A stretch of 64,000 bases of DNA from Jacaranda mimosifolia (taxonomy: Eukaryota > Streptophyta > Magnoliopsida > Lamiales > Bignoniaceae). Made by a program: the position numbers and the translations under genes. Position 1 is the stretch's first letter. Each line of letters opens with the position of its first letter. The stretch lies in contig CM032117.1 in the NCBI GenBank assembly GCA_018894105.1, positions 45,556,501 through 45,620,500 of the forward strand, written 5' to 3'. Shown piece after piece: positions 45,190 through 57,839 of the stretch. The notes beneath the pieces are model-generated. The model did not search any database, was not told where the DNA came from, and was given only the letters and a program-made list of their open reading frames with translations.

Positions 45190-46075
45190 ATTTTATATTG
45201 AGGTTGTTTTAGGAACGACCTAGGGCACCATATAGGATGGTACTAGTAGAACTTAAGGAACTTAAGGTCCAGTCACAAGAGCTACCTAAAAGTGAGTTTA
45301 TCCAGCTAAGTTCATTCCCTTGGGGAGTCACAGTGTTTTTTGTGGATAAAAAGAATGGGAGTTTGAGGGTATGTGTAGATTATCGAGGCTTGAACAATGT
45401 TACAATTAAGAATAAGTACCCCTTGCCTTGAATATAGGAACTCCTTAATCAATTACAAGGATCTCGAGTCTATTCTAAAGTGGAACTTAGATAAAGGTAT
45501 TACCACATAAAGATAGGGCGGAAGATATACCTAAGACAAAATTAAACTCTTGATATAATTATTTTGAGATTGTGGTAGTGCCATTTGGGCTGATTAATAC
45601 ATCTGTGGCATTTATAAATTTAATGCATCGTGTGTTTAGGACAAATTTAAATCAACTCATAGTTTTTATCATTGATAATATTTTGGTCCGTTCAAAGAAT
45701 GAAAAAGCTTACAAGGAACAGTTGAGGATAGTATTATAGACACTTTTGAAAACATAAACTTTATGCTAAGTTTAGTAAGTGTGAGCTTTGATTTGATAGG
45801 ATATACTTTCTGGGTCATATCATTTCTGAAGAAGGAATCAAAGTTAATCTATCCAAAATTAGAGCAGTGCTAGAATGGAAAAAGACAAAAACATTGACTG
45901 GGATGAGAAGTTTCTTGAAGCTGTCAGGTTATTACAGGAGGTTTGGTACAAGATTTCTCAAAAATAGCAACCCGATTGTCTGGGCTAACTCAAAAGAAGA
46001 TGCTATTTAAGTGGACTGATAAATGTGAGCTTAGTGTTCAAGAGCTTAGATTACCATTTTAGACTAAGATGTAGG
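45190..46075 (+). pseudogene. chromovirus-like Gypsy reverse transcriptase
   Basis: [40 protein letters not shown] and [20 protein letters not shown] form the start of a chromovirus RT. After stops, HKLYAKFSKCEL, FLGHIISEEGIKVNLSKIRA and LSGYYRRF are readable. The catalytic FIDD box appears as IIDN (45668-45679). It is heavily mutated. Confidence 0.8.
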
Positions 46076-46320
46076 TTTGAAATTTTTGTTTAACTTAGAG
46101 AACATCTTAAGTTGAGAATTAGAAGTTTTGGGATATATTTTGGTATTAAGGACAACTATTTAACTTTGGGAAAGGAATGATACGTGAAAGAATGGCCTCA
46201 TAGGATCCTAATTTTATGCGACCAAATTTTCTAATGATTTTTTTTTCTAATATTTACTGGTTGAATCTGGAAAGGTACAATAAATAATAATTGTGGTTAT
46301 ATTTGTTAGGTGTTTATAGC

Positions 46321-46825
46321 CACTTGAATCATCTCAATCAGATATATATGGAGTAAGTTATCACCAAAATACTAAGATGTATCCAGTGAGAAGATATAGG
46401 GCTTTGATTTCTCCAAAATGGATAATTGTGACGGCTTTACTACTTCTTCCTGATAGAACTAAGCACAATGACTAACATATGAATTTTAAATCTGTTTCTT
46501 ATGTTTTTATTTCCATTTGAACCACCTTAATTCGATACATATGAAGAAAGTTATGATCAATATACTAAGATGTGTCAAATAAGAGAATACAGACTTCGAC
46601 TTTTCGATAGTAGATATTTTTTATGATTTTACAGCTTGACTCTGATGGAATTAAGAAAAGTGATGAACATATGATTTGTAGATCTATTTGTTATTTTTCT
46701 ATAGGCAATTGAATCACCCTAATCCAATATACATGGAAAAAGCTATAGCAAGAATACTAAGATATGTCAAATTAGAGACCTCTTAGACTTCAATATATCA
46801 CCATCCGAATTGTCTTCATATTTAT
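46321..46825. repeat. tandem repeat of 193 bp, 2.6 copies, inside the Gypsy element
   Basis: Units start at 46321, 46514 and 46706. Each opens with CA-TTGAA-CA-C-TAAT-C-ATA and includes ATACTAAGAT-TGTC. They replace the expected RNase H and integrase core. Confidence 0.8.
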
Positions 46826-46989
46826 GAACCTTGGGCTCAATTTTACTCCTCAATGTCGGCTTACTTGGACTGTAATATCAACATAAAAGTTTTAGGCCTC
46901 TCTCTTAGTTTTCCAATACCTCAAGAAACTTAGAGCTATAGGAGCAAAAGTATCCAACTCATGACTTAGAGTTAAACAGATGATAGAAG

Positions 46990-47345
46990 AAGATTTTTGG
47001 AATCTAATATTGGGAGATATGCTCTTTTTGAAGGTGTCACCCAGAAAATTACTTTTAAGGATTAGCAAAGGAGAAAAGTTGAACTATCGATAAGTTGGCC
47101 CTTTCGAAAGAGTGGAGAGGATTGGAGCAATAGCTTATCGAGTACTTCTATCACCAAACCTTATAGAAATACATAATGCAATCCACATGTCACGACCAAA
47201 GAAGTATCACCCAAACCCATCGCATATCATTCAATACAACTATTTGTCGCTTGAATAGATTTGACGTACGAAGAGTGACCACTCTAAATTCAAGATTGAA
47301 AAATATAAAACCTGCGCACCAAAGAGATTCAACTAGTAAAGATTC
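46990..47345 (+). pseudogene. chromovirus integrase C-terminus
   Basis: FLKVSPRKLLLRISKGEKLN, VGPFERVERIGAIAYRVLL and HNAIHMSRPKKYHPNPSHII match the region after the integrase core of chromoviruses. No convincing chromodomain follows. It is broken by stops. Confidence 0.75.
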
Positions 47346-48084
47346 TCTTGAGGAACCATAAGATAGAGGAAGCAAATTAAGTCTGGATATTTACTTGTTG
47401 ATTCTCTCCAATAAGCAGACACACACAGAGACCTTAGTGGAAAAACTAGTAGTTCTTAGGAATTCAGATTATACTTTTTTCTTTTTAATTGGCCAATAAT
47501 TTAAGATATGGTGTTCACCATTTATATTGAAGCTGAGTAACAATAGATTATTAATTTTGTTGTGCCAATTAGAATTGTAGGTCTTAAGGAATGCAAGCAT
47601 AGGGTGCCTATGGGACTAGTTTTGAGCAAAATTCATTTAGCTAGTCATCTAAATTAGTGATTGATACATTTCTTAAATGAATCAGGTACTCAACTATTGA
47701 TCCTAAGTGACTCTAAAAGAGGTGATTGGCTCTTAAGATTGATCTTGAAGGTGAGTGTCTAAACTTATAAATATTATATGATGTTACTTTTCAAAACCTA
47801 GAAGGTTATATACTGTAATGCATTCTAGTGAAACTTTTCTTCAATTTACACAACACTATATTTATGTTCCACAACGCGCATTAAATTCTCTGATTTTGTT
47901 TTCAAGATAAAAAGAAAACATGTTCTTTTATGATCTCTTTTTATTTAATAATGTTTCTAGACTAGCAGTTAAATAACTGAATTTTCTATTACCGCTACTA
48001 CTACTGTTAGTTGGATCCAACTTGGTTTGGGTGTGCGAGGGACTTCACCGGGTGGTAGCGGGCTTGTTGATTGAACCCAAGCCC
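47346..48084. mobile_element. Gypsy 3' internal sequence and presumed 3' LTR start
   Basis: No protein was recognised. It probably contains the end of the internal region and the start of the 3' LTR, which cannot be placed because the 5' LTR copy is truncated. Confidence 0.4.
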
Positions 48085-48765
48085 TCAAAACCTAATCCCC
48101 CAATGCAAAACAGAAGTTGTTTGTGACTAAGGTGGGTTGTAGGATTTCCCTAAGACCAAGCTCAGGTCCTATTTTGGTAAGGTTTCACCTTGCCCAGAGC
48201 GATAAGGGATTGTTGGTGGGAGTCATAAGGTTGATTGGCTATAGCAAATACTATGTGATCATTGCATTTAAGTTATTAGTCTATGAAAATGTTTATTGAA
48301 TTCTTATTTAATTACTGCTTGACCATTTATTACTTTTCACTTATATTCTTCTCGAATGTTTTCACTAAACTAATCATGATAAATTGACGAACTCACATTA
48401 CACACACGTGGCATTCACTAAGTCCTTCACTCACAGTCGATATTTTTCTTTAATTTTCTACTGGCAGACCTAGACCCTAACCCAATTGAGGAGGTGGATC
48501 CTACTTATGATGAGAATCAAGACTGAAGTCTTATTTTAGATCTTTGCAGTAGACTAGTTTATTTCTTATTAGCTTGTTAGTTTTATTTTTGTTATGGATT
48601 TTATTTTATCTTAGTTGAGGTTAAGTATTAGCACTTTAAGTCTTTATGTTACAAGATTGGCTTGAATTAATTTGAGTGCTTGGAGTTCTTTTGTCTAACA
48701 TTATGATTTTGGATAGATAATATTATTTATTTGGGATTGAGTTTCACGCCTCGAGACTTGAATAC
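48085..48765 (+). repeat. chromovirus-like Gypsy 3' LTR
   Basis: Direct-orientation match to 43128-43828. Similarity stops after GAGTTTCACGCCTCGAGA, before the terminal CATGACA of the other copy. The next roughly 120 bp are unrelated to either element. Confidence 0.7.
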
Positions 48766-48886
48766 ATTATTTTAAGGTCTACGAGAGAGTCTGAGACTCG
48801 AGTAGTTGGGTCTCTTTCTCTTTGTATTTTGTGTTAATGTTATGGTAAAGTGCTAGTGTATGAGAGATGCTTGCAAGTTTGATTTA

Positions 48887-51800
48887 AGCTTTTCTGCTAT
48901 ATCGACCAGTGAAAAGGTTTACTCGAAGTCAATATCAGACCTTTAAGTGTAACCTTTTGCCACTAGTTTTACCTTAAAGGTCATCACCTCTCCATCGACT
49001 TCTAGCTTGCACTTATAGATCCGCTTGCAATCATTGGGTACTATACCTTCCAGTAGATCTATCAAAGTCCATTCTTTGTTAGAGTACATAGAGTCCATTT
49101 CAGATTTTGTGGCCTCAAGCTAATGACCCAAATCTATGTTCGACATAGCTTCCTTATAGGTCCTAGGATCACTATCCGTTTAGCCCGTGTCATAAAGGAA
49201 TCCAAATCTTTTTGTTTGCTTCTGGATTTGATCCAACCTTCTAAGAAGTTATGTGCTAAGCTTAGGATGCTCTTTTGCTTCTATCGCTTGTGGGATACTA
49301 TGATTGTCTTGAACTTCATCATGTTCAATAACAACACCTTTTCTATCTAATAGAAACTCCTTTTTCTAAAAAGGTGACATTCCCCGAGATAAACACCTTC
49401 TGTTTTGAGGGATCATAAAAGTAATAACCCAAAGACTCTTTTAAGTATCCCACAAACTTGCCCAAGGTGGATCTCACATCCAACTAAGTCCTAATTGCTT
49501 TTCTACTTCATAAGATGCACTTATCTGAATCGAGTGAAATCATCGGTGAAGGTAATGAAGTAGGAATAGCCTCATCTTGCTCTAACTTTTAGTAAACCAC
49601 ATATGTACGTATGGATCAAATCCAAAAGACTAGTGGATCACTTTGTTTGTCCTACAAAAGGAGCTTTGTTCATTTTTCCTTCTAAAAAAGACTCACAAGC
49701 AGATAGATCCTCTAATCCACCAACATCTAGTGATTTGAGGGTCACTAACTTATTCATCATATTCTTTGAAATATGTCCAAGCCTAGAATGCCAAAGGTAT
49801 GCATTATCTTGGTTATCTATTTTTATTTTATTTTAATGAATGTGCATTAATGATGGTGGAGAATCCAAAATATATAATCCTTTATACATGTACCAATGGC
49901 ACTAAGGTACATAGTAACAAGGATTTAGTACAAGATTTAGAATCCCTTAATTCTCACTTAACTTACGCCTTCGATGGTCGCAACTCTTTGCTCCATTGCT
50001 AAAGCAAAGGATCATATCCCTTCACTAAGATTTATTCTTCTTTGCACTCTTTGTAAAAATTTACAAAGATGATAACCACATGCAGTATCAAATACCCATG
50101 AGAAAGAATTTATCCTTAGTTGCACTTCAATAAACAACCTTTCCCTAAACTTACAAGGCATTCCTTGTACTTGAGATTCTAATGACCCGTCTCATGAAGT
50201 TTCGGGTTGCTTCTTGATTTTGTCCAACCTTCTAGGAAGTTGTGTGCTAGGCTCGGGATGTTTTTTTTGTTTCTATCACTTGTGGGATAGTATGATCGTC
50301 TTGAACTTCATCAAGTTCAACGATAATACCTTTTCTATCTAATAGAAACTCCTCTAACTATATAAACCTCTCATGCCTTATTTACCATACAACTTTTGCA
50401 AGCAATTGACTGAGGTATGTTTCATGTGCTCGTGAGACTTTTGAAGTTCATAGATGCCATCATAAGACTATGGGATAGGAGGTGATCCTCCATCTAATTC
50501 ATGAACATTTCACGTGTCTCTTGACCTGCATTAATCTCTATGGGATTCGGATCACCTTGATATAGGACATATGTCTGTTTCCTGAAATCTAGAACAATTT
50601 TGAGGTTTAGTCAATATCGATAGTTCTGCCCGATTAGTTTATTGATTTCCAAAATGATGCTTAGTGGATTATTAGCCATTCTTAGGATTTTGCAAATCTA
50701 CATAAGCGAAGAAGAGAATATAAGCATTTGATTGAATTTGATATTGAAAAACATGATTATAGTCTTTCAAGCATGTTTTGCTCCTACTATTTTATCAAAT
50801 TCCTTACTCTTTTAAGAAATTCAAAAAATCATATTTTCTAATGAGAATCAAGGTCCAAAGGCATCACTTGTGGACCTACTACTCGTGAGACATCCACTCA
50901 TGATCCTAAGGTAACTATTACCAATTGCATCTCTATGCAATCCTTGATGTGTTTTACCTCACTTTTCATATAAACTCACAACTCGTGCAATATCTATACT
51001 ACTAAGTGTTAAGTCGGACCTATCAATTAATCTTTATTCTTTAATTGTAAATTCAAATATGATCATTCACGACTCGTGAGACAATGTCATAGCAAATTTA
51101 AATTAAAGTACATTTCATGCCAAAGTAGTGATCATAGCTTTCCACCAATAATGTGTCCCACGAGTCGTGAGCCAACACATGATTGTGGTAGCATCTCATG
51201 TCACTACCTATTGGTAGAAAGCTTGGATTATTAAACATAAATTAATTTTATCCAATTTGACTTAATATTTATTGAAACTTAGACTCTTCTAAGATAAGGG
51301 ATTTGATTGCTTAGAAGATCTCATCATTTTTATCTTTGCTTATTTAGGTTTTCTATCCTAAATACGCATCACCATACACCAATAGGATAAAGAAAGCATA
51401 AATAAGTAAATAAACTAAGAATGCATCTAAGGTTGGGATAAGCATGAGCCTTAACCAAGCAGTCGTTTAGAGCCATAAGTGCACTACTTAGTTGATTTAG
51501 GTGGATTGATTAAATTAATAGATCCTATCTATTACATGAATATATCTTATACATTCATGGTCTTCAGGCCTTCTTGATCCTCTTGGCCTATTTGCCTCCT
51601 TGCAACAATTTACAAGAGTAAAGAAAACCTCACCTCCTAGAGTTCTACTCTCATGACATTTACAAGGTAGAAAATCAAGAGGCATGGAAGCCCTATTTAA
51701 TACAACTCATTCAATCAACATTGAACTTTAATTAAACCAATTAAAGGCTCATGTTCATCCCCACACATCTATCATCCATTCAACAATTAAATGAACAATA

Positions 51801-52670
51801 GTTAGAATTGACATTCAATCCAATAATTAAAATTTTATCACATAAACAATTAATTAGAGGCAAAATTAAGCATAACTTCTATGTATTCCAATTTTGCACA
51901 AACTTGAAGTGCATACTTAAATTTGATCTTAAAAACATGGAAGAATGTCCAACATTAGTTTGAGGAGTTGCATAACACTTATGCATCAAATTGGGTGGAA
52001 AAATAGAGTTTAGCAAGGAAAAATGTACCAAAATAGCAAGACAGTGCCCCCTTAGCAGCTTCTGGGTGGGCTGTTGCCCTATCAGCCACCCAGGCAGGCT
52101 CCACGGGTGCTCACAGTGCCCCTGCTGACTGGCTAAGGGTTGGCCAACAAGTTGTAGCCCTGCCAGTAGCACCAATGAGGTACTGTTATGCCCGTTTTGT
52201 GCACTTTTTCATGTCACAAATCTTGGACACCTCCTAAACATTATTCCACATATATTTTTTCAGATTTTCAAAATTTAAGCACTTTAAAAATTAGATCAAG
52301 TCCTCAAAGTGCTTCAAAATTCAAACTCACAGAAGAATCACTATTCTTCAAACACCTTCAAGACATTCAACCAAATTAGATCCAAAAAAATGTCAAAAAT
52401 CTTTTAATCTATAATCAACATGATAAATCAACATTTAACATCATCCAATACTAAATTCAACATTTAACATAATAGGATATAAATCAAAGCTCGTGCCAAC
52501 ATATGTAAATCACAATATAGCACATATTGGCATATTTCGATTTAACATATAAAGAGCTACATGCATCAACTCCAAAATCTTAAATCCACCAATTGAATCA
52601 ATAATTTAGAGTTTAAGAATCAATTTATCACATTAATCAATTCAACAAATCCAAAATTGGGCATATAATT
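48887..52670 (-). pseudogene. long-LTR Copia internal region (copy 2), rearranged
   Basis: Collinear with copy 1 from the RT N-terminal part (48887, compare 37632) through the integrase and gag regions to the leader (to 51815), all on the minus strand and without long frames. RNase H and most of the RT are missing at the Gypsy junction. A segment at about 49190-49362 reappears at about 50190-50355, an internal duplication. The leader from 51816 to 52670 is the part deleted in copy 1 and includes an unusually GC-rich patch at about 52040-52180. Confidence 0.7.
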
Positions 52671-52683
52671 GGCTCTGATACCA
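52671..52683 (-). promoter_or_regulatory. Copia primer-binding site (initiator Met tRNA)
   Basis: TGGTATCAGAGCC on the minus strand, two bases from the LTR C end, exactly the standard plant Copia primer site. Confidence 0.85.
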
Positions 52684-52685
52684 CT

Positions 52686-54871
52686 TGAAAGAAGAAGAGT
52701 TGCAAGGATCCAAAATAATTGCAAAAATTAATCAAAAATTAACTTGCAATTCCTTTACCCTAGGATCTAATTCTATACCACATTTAAGGATTTAAAAGCA
52801 AGAGAGGTTACCTTAAAAGAGAGATTCGAAGGTAACATGGAAGATCTTCCTCTAGAACTCTTTCTAAGCAAGATCAACCCCTTCTTCTCTTTAGATCTCC
52901 TGCACCACACCTTGGGTCAACAACTCCAGAAACTTTTGCTGAGCAAAACACCTCCAAAATAAAGAAAAATTGGGGCAAAATAGTGACAAAAGCACCAAAA
53001 CCGCCGGCAAGAGCAATCTCCAAAAAATCATCTTCAACTTGAAGGATCTCAATCACCTACTCAAAGCACACCATATGTTGTCCCTCTAAAGGTAATCTAC
53101 ACACCTAGATGCACTCTTAATCCCCACTCAATTTTCTAGAAAATAGAGGAGGAAGAAAGGAGGAAAGGTGTAAGAAGTTGCACAAGAGAGAAGATAGTTG
53201 GAGAGAATCTAGTGAGGTGGTTTCTCTCAACACATGAGATAACCACTTTGGGAGGAAAAAATGGGTAGAAATAATCATCCTAATGGCCGGCCTTGTGGGG
53301 TTTTATATAGTGTGATTAGGAAGCTCTTGGAAGCTTTTATGACATTATCCTCACATTGCCAACTTGGATAATTATTAGCTAGCAAAGTTGGATTTCAATT
53401 TCTAAAATTAAAATACCAACTCACCAATATTAAAATGGACTCTTCCATTTAACTATTCCTCCAAAATTAGATTCTCTTGCTAATTAAAGTAAATTCTTAA
53501 TTTAATTAGATTAACTTAACTCTTTAAGTTAATTGAATCAACTTAACTTCTTAAGTTGACTTAACTAATTAAATTGCCACATAGTTTAATTTAATTGGTC
53601 TAATTTAACTCTTCAAATTAATTTGATTAATTTAACACTTAAATTAGTCAAACTATTGTGACAAATTCTTAATTAGTCAACTTGGTCTCTCGCTCTCCCC
53701 CCTCCCCAAACTTGACAACTCTAATTATCTAACTCCTTAGATAATTTCTCCAATCTAATTGGAGTATTCTAGGCTTTTGTGTGTGACCCTTAGGTTCATC
53801 AATTAATTAGACATGGATTCCTAAATCTTTGTAATTTATTTAAATATCGAATATTCTGATTAGTTTAAACTATTTTAAACTAATCATTCAATCAATTAAT
53901 CTCTATTAATTGAAGAGTACTCAATGTCTATAGTTGATATCTAGCACAAGCCTATGGAGCCCAATTAATTGGATGAACTAATTTGAGAGTGAACTATTAC
54001 TGCTTACAATTCGTACAAATATGCTCATTCCATTTCCTATCTCTTGAAAGAGGTCTACATCAAGATATTTGTTGGTTCTCTAATAGCCTCGATAACTATG
54101 TATCTATTCTTGATGTTCAATTCCTCAAATGACCTCAACTTTGGAAAACTCCTTTTCCAAATTGTTATATCACCTTGCGTAAGGATTTCTTGGAATCGAT
54201 CATCTTAGAATACATAGGTGATCAACCCATCCTTCATAGATGGGGGAAACGAATCCCATCTTGGTACTCACCAACCTCCATACTTGGATAGCTTGTGCCC
54301 AACCTAAGTCCCAGGCAACCCACTACGTGGTCGGAGCAAAATCAAAGCACGATGACCTAAATACAAGGTTACTGTGCAACCTCAAGTCAAAGGACCAATT
54401 ATATACACTATTGTAAGCTAGAGAATTTTCCACTACCGACGTGCTACTTTGGCTACTTTGTGGTTTCTTTAACGAGTCTTTAGTGAACTTGTTCTCTAAT
54501 AAGCACCCACTAACATGCATCTATGTCTAACATAGATTGCCCATGAAACGAGGTAATATAAAACTCCACTCCTTGGATTATGCATTGTTAGTGCAAGTAT
54601 ATCCGAATTTTAGATGCCCTATCTCATAAGATTCTATGACTTGGAATATTTAAAATCATGACTATAGAGACTTGTTTCATGATCACCATCATATGCATGA
54701 CGAAGTCCCGTAGTCTTGTATGATTTAATGGTTTCAACCAAATGTATGTGAAGAAATCATAAATGCATAACATGAAGATAGCCATTTTATTGAATATCAT
54801 TCAATCAAGATTGTTTCATAGAGTAGTTATACACACCAATCTAATTGACTTGCGGGGGCACTATTCCAACA
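52686..54871 (-). repeat. long-LTR Copia: LTR C (2186 bp)
   Basis: The minus strand starts TGTTGGAATAGTGCCC and ends CTTTCA, followed by the primer-binding site, so it is the complete 5' LTR of the outermost unit. It is collinear with LTRs A and B. Confidence 0.85.
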
Positions 54872-55053
54872 CTGTTGTAGGTGTTTGTTTGTGAGGGTTT
54901 TTAGTTATATCATGACCCAGTAATATGGTGGGGAGTTTAGATGGATGGGTTGGGTACACCTTCACTCATATAATATTTTGTACTTAATAATTCTTATAAC
55001 CTTTTATAATTATATTGTTTAGAAAGCACTTAGAGGAATTAAAAAGGTTTAAT

Positions 55054-55961
55054 GTCAGATATTGAAAAAATACATCAACAAAAATTCCGTTGCTGGTTTA
55101 AAGATGTAAGTTATAAACTGTACCAATACTAGTTTAAGAATCTCAATTTTAATAGCGTTAACCATTCTACATTTATATTTATTTGTAGATCAATAAAGTC
55201 TATCACCAATATCTTGAACAATTTTTTAAAGAATTATGGTCACTAGGAATGGTCCTCAATCATTCTTAACAAAGTCTTATTTTGGTTGTTGTGTCAATAA
55301 AGTTTGATTCCACGCAAAAGATTGAGATAATCGCCGAACCATACAAAATAGTGGATTGATTGTGGAAGGGGAGCACAATAATGAGATGATAGAGTTCTAT
55401 AGCTTCTTAACTGAAGTAATAGAGCTTGCATATCTTAATGGATACAAAGTGGTATTGTTCCAGTGTGAATGGTTCAATACTGGTACCAAAACCACAATAA
55501 AAAAAGATAAGCATTCTGACAGTATTGATAAAAGATTTCGTTGGTATAAAGATGATTTGTTCATGTTGCCAAACCAAGTGCAACAAGATTTCTACATCCG
55601 CGATATTAAGTTTGGTGATAATTGGCGAATTGTACAGCATATACACCATAGGCATTTTTGGAATCTTCTTGAACAAGGACAACCAGGTGTACTAGATATG
55701 AGTAATGTTCAATTCAGAGGTCAGTTTGATGCATTTCAGTATTACGATTCAAATAAGGATGTGATAGTATTATAAAATGATGACATTGATTTGAATTATT
55801 TAGCTAGAGAAGACATTGAACCTGATGTTAGAGATGAAGATGTTCTTAATGGCCTTAGAGAGCATGAATATGATGTCGAGTATGATTCATGTGATGGAGA
55901 AAGTGAAATATTGAATCAATATTTCGATGAAGATGATATATTCATACTTCCTTATGAAAAG
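55054..55961 (+). pseudogene. CACTA transposon protein remnant with DUF4216 domain
   Basis: An opening segment MSDIEKIHQQKFRCWFKD resembles the linker before DUF4216 in CACTA proteins. A GT...AG intron (55106-55188) follows, then a broken stretch (FHAKD, DNRRTIQNSG) and an open 139-codon block: IVEGEHNNEMIEFYSFLTEV, IELAYLNGYKVVLFQCEWFN, RWYKDDLFMLPNQVQQDFYI, NWRIVQHIHHRHFW. This is DUF4216, found next to the tnp2 transposase in En/Spm elements. An acidic tail (DEDDIFILPYEK) ends at 55961 after an in-frame stop. No tnp2 catalytic domain or terminus was found, so it is a fragment. Confidence 0.75.
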
Positions 55962-56228
55962 TAAGCTACAGAACACAACCATTTAATTTAACATAATATA
56001 GGTTCAAATATTATGCGTTCAATAAAATAATTTGTATATAAGTATTTGCCAACATACTTGCATTCATTTCTATTGCTTGAACTTTAATGAATCTTTTTCG
56101 TGCAATATATAAATATACTTCTTTTGTTCATTTTCATTCTAACTTGAGTCTTAGTCATGTTATAATCTTGTTTTCAAATGATATTAAATTGTCATGTCTT
56201 GCATGTTATCTACTTATTGTAAAATGCT
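55962..56228. other. non-coding spacer
   Basis: AT-rich. Nothing was recognised between the DUF4216 remnant and the transposon terminus. Confidence 0.6.
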
Positions 56229-56580
56229 CACTACAACAAAAAGCACTTTATGTAACAAATAATTTGGTAACGAAAAAAATTGCGTTACCATCTGTATTTA
56301 TTGTAACGAAATAATATAATTTGTTACCTAAATGCTCATGTTGGGTAACAAAAAAATATTCTTGTTACCTTTAAGTAATATTTGTTACCAAAAATATTTG
56401 CTCTTTTGTAACTACATGCAAAGTTGTTACCAACATAAAATGTTGTTACGAATAATATTTCCCGCCATTTTTGAAGATTTATTTGTAACAAAAGTTCTTA
56501 CTTTTTGTAACGCTAGCAAAATCATTATAGATACAATGTCTTGTGACAAATATTTTAGTTACTAAAGTTAAATTTACTTC
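56229..56580. mobile_element. CACTA-like 5' terminus with GTAAC/GTTAC subterminal array (copy 1)
   Basis: Starts CACTACAACAAAAAGCAC and carries about fifteen copies of GTAAC or its complement in roughly 340 bp, the usual dense subterminal arrangement of En/Spm-type elements. The same structure in the same orientation occurs at 61193. No matching TAGTG end was found in the window. Confidence 0.6.
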
Positions 56581-56739
56581 TCTGCAAAATGTCTTGCGGC
56601 CATAGTTTGTTCTATTATTATGGTGACCAATATTTTAGTTTCTATTTTTTTTCACAATTAAATTAAATTCCTAGCCATAATTATTTTTTCTCCCAAAAAT
56701 ATATTTAACTCCTAAATTTATTTCAAATTTTATTCCACG

Positions 56740-57400
56740 TAAATATATAGTTCCCTTTGAAAATGAATTAGGCTTCACATAAAAGTTGAATTGAGCTTAA
56801 AAACTCACGCAAATTAAAGAAAGACCAAATGTTTTAGTTGGGTCTTCCTTTATGTTTCAATTTGGGCTTCTTTTATCTGAATTAAAAAAAGAAAAAAAAA
56901 AGGTTTTGTTTTTTAATTGGAATTTCTTGATGCAAATTAAAGCCAATAAAAAAAAATTGGTGAATTGGGCATTACAACTTTTTTAATTTGAATTAATCAA
57001 ATTTTTAATTAATTCTGAATTAGGCTTGAGCAAGTTCTTATTAACAAGTTAGTTTAAGTGTTTAACCTATTTTTCAATTATTTGGGGGATTGAGATTCTT
57101 TTATATTAGGCTTCATATAAATTTAAAGTAGTGAATTGATATGTAAGGATTGGAGGACTTGATGAAATAGGCATTTTTTAAAAAAATTGGGCTTCATATT
57201 AGTGTATAGAAAAATGTAATTAGGCTTCACTAAGTTATTTTTAAGAATGACACTTCACTAGTTTTTTAGTAAATTAATCAAGTGGACTTTATTTAAAAAT
57301 TGGTCTCCTCATTAATTTATAAAATAATCTAATTGGATTTCACCAATAATCTTATTCCATTCTAAATAACATTTTAAAATATTTTTTAAAATACTCTATC
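56740..57400. repeat. diverged TTGGGCTTCA-type short repeats (copy 1)
   Basis: Recurring phrases such as AATTGGGCTTCA, GTGAATTG and TTAGGCTTCA-A follow the terminus, as they do after 61620. Confidence 0.6.
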
Positions 57401-57839
57401 AAACGAATTTGTTCACATAATTTTTTTTCTTATCTATTTTATAAAATATCAAATTCGCAAATGACAGTATTATAGCAATTGTGATGGATTAAAATAAGTT
57501 GTAAATAATAAATTTCTTATAAATCCCATATAATTTCCAGTGTCGTTAATCCATAACTTTTAGTAAATATAATATTAACATAAATTTTATTCTTGTTTCA
57601 CCATCATATTTCATTATTGAATTATCTAATTATTTCCTTTTCACTGATGCTCATGGAAAAAGTAAATAAAGCACATAAATTCTTAAAATATTATGATAGC
57701 CATTAGCCCACCATGCACTATTTAATTATATTAAAAGAAATTTAACCCAATATATCTCAAAAGCGACATTGTAAATTTAAAATACTATAAAAACTTTAAA
57801 CTTACGAGTCATAAATTTACTAAAAAGAAAAAAAAACCT
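57401..57839. other. AT-rich non-coding
   Basis: Possible end of the Harbinger element. No inverted terminus was identified. Confidence 0.5.

Noticed and set aside
51879..52175. 98-codon minus-strand frame in the Copia leader
   Set aside because: It lies in the non-coding leader, is openable only because of the local GC-rich patch, and resembles no gag.
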